DNA of 64,000 nt from Shinella sp. (GTDB lineage Bacteria; Pseudomonadota; Alphaproteobacteria; Rhizobiales; Rhizobiaceae). The stretch is taken from NCBI GenBank assembly GCA_003248775.1, contig QFQX01000005.1, positions 1 to 64,000 on the forward strand. The letters run 5' to 3'. Of this stretch, positions 61,692-64,000 are shown piece after piece. The position numbers were made by a program, and so were the translations under genes. Position 1 is the stretch's first letter. Each line of letters opens with the position of its first letter. The notes under the pieces are model-generated. The model searched no databases. It was not told the DNA's origin and was given only the letters and a program-made list of their open reading frames with translations.

Positions 61692-62264
61692 ATGTTCAAA
61701 CGCCTTTCGCTTACCGCCGCCATTTTCGCGGCCGCTGCCGCGCCAGCTTTCGCTCATCTCAATCCTGAGGAGCACGGCTCCTTCATGGCGGGCATCTCCC
61801 ATCCGCTGTTCGGCGCAGACCACATCCTGGCCATGGTCGCGGTCGGCCTCTGGGCCTCGCAGATCGGCGGTCGCGCGCTGATCGCCGTTCCGGCCGCATT
61901 CGTCGGCACCATGGCGCTCGGCTTCGTGCTGGCCGTCGGCGGCATAAACCTGCCCTTCGTTGAACCCGCCATCCTCGCTTCGGTCATCGGTCTCGGCCTG
62001 CTGGTCGCTTCCGCCGTCCGCCTGCCGGTCGCCGCTTCCGCCGCCATCGTCGGCCTCTTTGCCCTTTTCCATGGCCATGCTCATGGCGGCGAGCTCGGCT
62101 CGGCCGGTGCGCTGCAGTTCGGCCTCGGTTTTGTGGTTTCCACCGCCCTGCTGCATGTCGTCGGCATTGGCCTCGGCATCACGCTTTCGCGCCTCGGCCC
62201 GATGGTCACCCGCCTTCTCGGCGTTGCCACCGTATTCGGTGGCGCAGCGATCGCCTTCGGCTGA
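61692..62264 (+). CDS. HupE/UreJ family protein (probable Ni/Co transporter)
   Basis: A 190-residue membrane protein with a signal peptide (MFKRLSLTAAIFAAAAAPAF, cleaved before HLNPEE) and about six helices. The HPLFGADHILAM motif and the His-rich LFHGHAHGGELG are diagnostic of HupE/UreJ. Family knowledge: nickel or cobalt uptake for hydrogenase, urease or cobalamin. No urease, hydrogenase or cobalamin genes are in the window, so it is an orphan here. AGAGGG ribosome binding site; terminator follows. Confidence 0.92.
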   Translation: MFKRLSLTAAIFAAAAAPAFAHLNPEEHGSFMAGISHPLFGADHILAMVAVGLWASQIGGRALIAVPAAFVGTMALGFVLAVGGINLPFVEPAILASVIGLGLLVASAVRLPVAASAAIVGLFALFHGHAHGGELGSAGALQFGLGFVVSTALLHVVGIGLGITLSRLGPMVTRLLGVATVFGGAAIAFG

Positions 62265-62285
62265 TCCGAATTCATCCGGACATGA

Positions 62286-62318
62286 AAGCGGCGGCTCCCG
62301 AGCCGCCGCTTTTGTTTG
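62286..62318 (+). terminator. Terminator of the HupE gene
   Basis: AGCGGCGGCT / AGCCGCCGCT stem with a 4-base loop followed by TTTTGTTTG, 22 bases after the stop. Confidence 0.93.
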
Positions 62319-62435
62319 TCACAAGGAAAGGATGAGAAGCCGGCAGGACGGAATCAATTTCTCCGCTTCCGCTCCCAGACTTTTGAAACGACTCGCCTTT
62401 CCAGACGCCTCGTCTCTTGAAGTAATACCTGAGCC

Positions 62436-62900
62436 TCAGCCGCGCCCACGATAGGTGGCCACGCCCTGCTCCGGCAGCCACACGCCTTCCGGTGCCGCAC
62501 CCGTCTGCCAGAAAACATCGATCGGAATGCCACCCCGCGGATACCAGTAGGCGCCGATCCTCAGCCACCTGGGATCAAGCAGCTCGACGATGCGCTTGGC
62601 AATATAGATCGAGCAATCCTCGTGGAACGCCCCGTGATTGCGGAATGAGAACAGGAAGAGCTTCAGCGACTTGGATTCCACCAGCCAGTCGCCGGGAATA
62701 TAATCAATCACGATATGAGCGAAATCCGGCTGCCCGGTCATCGGGCGGAGCGAAGTGAATTCCGGCGCGGTAAAGCGTACGACGTAATCGGTGCCGGCAT
62801 TGCCGTTGGGCACACGCTCCAGCACGGCTGCCTCCGGGCTGGTCGGTGCCTCGACATTGCTTCCGAGCTGCGACAACCCGCTGACATCGGTCATGCTCAT
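62436..62900 (-). CDS. queF: QueF 7-cyano-7-deazaguanine reductase, catalytic Cys replaced by Arg
   Basis: A 154-residue short-type QueF, which reduces preQ0 to preQ1 for queuosine. ESKSLKLFLFSFRNHGAFHE, the TGQPDFAH Asp and RGGIPIDVFWQTG are intact. However, the nucleophile position in the EFTSLCP motif of the family is Arg52 here (EFTSLRPMTG; codon CGC at 62745-62747, one base from TGC). The enzyme should not form the thioimide intermediate and is probably inactive unless this is a sequencing error. It overlaps the CDF gene by four bases. Confidence 0.93.
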   Translation of the reverse strand: MSMTDVSGLSQLGSNVEAPTSPEAAVLERVPNGNAGTDYVVRFTAPEFTSLRPMTGQPDFAHIVIDYIPGDWLVESKSLKLFLFSFRNHGAFHEDCSIYIAKRIVELLDPRWLRIGAYWYPRGGIPIDVFWQTGAAPEGVWLPEQGVATYRGRG

Positions 62901-63820
62901 GGTGTTTGCTCCCTATCCTGGAGATTGATGCCGATCCCGTGCGGTACTTCATTTTCCGGCTCGACATGAATGGTGACGCGCGCGCCCGGTAGCGCATTAT
63001 GGATGGCCATTTCAAGCCGGTCGCAGATCACATGCGCCTCGCGAACGGTCATCTTCGCCGGCACCACCAGATCGAAGGCAACAAAGGTCACGGAACCGCC
63101 CCTGCGGGTGCGCAGGTAGTGCGCACCGAGGGAACCCGCGGAATTTACCGTGATTGCGTGCTTGATCGCCTCCTCTTCCGCCGGTTCCACCGCCTTGTCC
63201 ATCAGGCCGTCGACCGAATGCGAGATCACCTTCCATCCCTGGAAAATGATGTTGATCGCAACCAGAATGGCAAGCACCGGGTCGAGGATCGCGTAACCGG
63301 TGAAAAGCGCCAGCACCAGCCCGATGAGCACGCCGACCGAGGTCACCACATCGGACATGATATGCTGGCCATCGGCGGCAAGCGCCGGCGAACGATGAGA
63401 CTTACCGACACGGATGAGGGTCATGGCCCAGACACCGTTGATCACAGCGGCAACGGCGTTGATCGCAAGGCCGAGAACCGGCGCTTCCGGCATCGCCGGG
63501 GCAGAGAGATAGCGAACCGCCTCATTGACGATCAGAAGCGCCGCCACCACGATCAGCACCCCTTCGAGAACTGCGGATATATATTCCGCCTTGTGATGTC
63601 CGTAGGGATGATCGGCATCGGCAGGCTTCTGCGCATAGCGAATAACGAAATAGGCGATGAAAGCCGCGACCACATTGACGGTGGATTCCAGCCCGTCGGA
63701 CAGCAGCGCGACGGAACCCGTCACGTACCACGCGAGCAGTTTCAGTCCCATGACACCGAACGACAGGGGGATACCCCAGAAGGCCAGCCGCTGGACGAAT
63801 CCATTCTTCTCGGCGGACAT
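62897..63820 (-). CDS. Cation diffusion facilitator (CDF) metal exporter
   Basis: A 307-residue inner-membrane antiporter with six helices and a C-terminal cytoplasmic domain. Metal-site residues are seen in SDGLESTVN (helix 2) and in QHIMSDVVTS (His/Asp of helix 5); HPYGHHKAEY is the usual loop. Such proteins export Zn, Fe, Co or Mn with proton exchange. The helix-2 set (Asp, Glu, Asn) belongs to a subgroup whose metal is uncertain. ATG at 63820 follows AAGGAG. It is the first gene of a two-gene unit with queF. Confidence 0.93.
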   Translation of the reverse strand: MSAEKNGFVQRLAFWGIPLSFGVMGLKLLAWYVTGSVALLSDGLESTVNVVAAFIAYFVIRYAQKPADADHPYGHHKAEYISAVLEGVLIVVAALLIVNEAVRYLSAPAMPEAPVLGLAINAVAAVINGVWAMTLIRVGKSHRSPALAADGQHIMSDVVTSVGVLIGLVLALFTGYAILDPVLAILVAINIIFQGWKVISHSVDGLMDKAVEPAEEEAIKHAITVNSAGSLGAHYLRTRRGGSVTFVAFDLVVPAKMTVREAHVICDRLEMAIHNALPGARVTIHVEPENEVPHGIGINLQDREQTP

Positions 63821-63871
63821 CCATCTTCTCCTTTGCAGTTGCAAGCGATTAGCACGAGGCGTCGCCAAAAC

Positions 63872-63904
63872 GACGAAACCGCCCGCGACGAGCGCGGACG
63901 GTTC
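63872..63904 (-). terminator. Hairpin upstream of the CDF gene, terminator on the minus strand
   Basis: AACCG.CCGCG / CGCGG.CGGTT stem with one mismatch and a 4-5 base loop; read on the minus strand it is followed by TTTCGTCGTTTT. It would end a transcript entering from the right edge. Confidence 0.5.
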
Positions 63905-63938
63905 AGCAACTGCTCATTAAGACATCCGCCTATCGGGG

Positions 63939-64000
63939 TCAATCCATGCACTCCTCTCCCCTCGCTGATTGCGCCGCAAAGTCCCTTGAAATACCGTTTT
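63939..64000 (-). CDS. Possible C-terminal end of a gene entering from the right edge
   Basis: An open minus-strand frame ends at the TGA 63939-63941 and reads GISRDFAAQSARGEECMD at its end. A terminator-like hairpin follows 35 bases later. This is the only support; a plus-strand ATG at 63946, open to the edge, is the alternative. Low confidence. Confidence 0.25.
   Translation of the reverse strand, partial: NGISRDFAAQSARGEECMD

Noticed and set aside
63946..64000. Plus-strand ATG open to the right edge (MHSSPLADCAAKSLEIPF)
   Set aside because: Only a weak GGGG precedes it, and the minus-strand frame with a terminator behind it is slightly more plausible; neither is strong.

Overview
The window looks like chromosomal DNA of an alphaproteobacterium in the Rhizobiaceae (near Rhizobium, Agrobacterium or Allorhizobium). 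The evidence is high GC with strong third-position bias, the gene content (petABC with Tat-type Rieske protein, DUF1285-NUDIX-CCA operon, MoxR-DUF58-DUF4159 cluster, two-gene nspC/carboxynorspermidine synthase operon), and intergenic repeats resembling rhizobial RIME-type mosaic elements. I see no tRNA or rRNA gene, CRISPR array, insertion sequence, prophage or plasmid function. The genus call is an inference from gene families, not from a database search.

Layout, left to right. 1-4 kb: the start of an aldehyde dehydrogenase, its GAF/Fis-type activator, and an MHYT-GGDEF-EAL c-di-GMP protein. 4-15.7 kb: a translation housekeeping stretch (rplY, pth, ychF) interrupted by a membrane GGDEF-EAL protein with an orphan periplasmic binding protein, and by aqpZ and clpS; then a membrane protein, two MaoC hydratases, a glutathione peroxidase and an AraC/LysE pair. 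15.7-19.2 kb: apt and the cytochrome bc1 operon petABC. 19.4-26.3 kb: an EEP-family protein, two paralogous ABC exporters flanking a paired YdcZ-type (DUF606) transporter, and trmL. 26.4-32.8 kb: an unrecognised protein with a hydrolase-like elbow and a proline-rich tail, hemF, small proteins, and the operon DUF1285-NUDIX-cca. 32.9-39.8 kb: a four-gene MoxR/DUF58/DUF4159/amidotransferase-fold cluster. 39.9-45.2 kb: acetyltransferases, a glutathionyl-hydroquinone reductase-like protein, a NUDIX protein, a metallophosphoesterase, a TetR regulator and an alpha/beta hydrolase. 45.2-48.5 kb: leuA behind a leucine-rich leader peptide, and a BenE transporter. 48.7-51.6 kb: a long structured leader followed by nspC and carboxynorspermidine synthase. 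51.8-64 kb: a winged-helix-like protein, a small secreted protein, a ClpP, an Lrp/saccharopine-dehydrogenase divergent pair, a dimethylglycine-dehydrogenase-like gene next to a truncated acyl-CoA dehydrogenase, selO, a lipoprotein, a HupE/UreJ protein, queF and a CDF cation exporter.

Points most worth a second look: (i) queF carries Arg where the family has its catalytic Cys, one base away from Cys; (ii) leuA has what looks like a transcription attenuator whose leader peptide appears to begin at the transcription start itself; (iii) nspC has a leader of about 400 nt with a 77-codon ORF and mutually exclusive helices near the gene start; (iv) an orphan periplasmic binding protein sits directly behind a dual GGDEF-EAL receptor between rplY and pth, an arrangement like the Vibrio NspS-MbaA pair.

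All start sites were chosen from the sequence (ribosome binding sites, overlaps, family length). Many long open frames antisense to real genes were rejected as codon-bias shadows.
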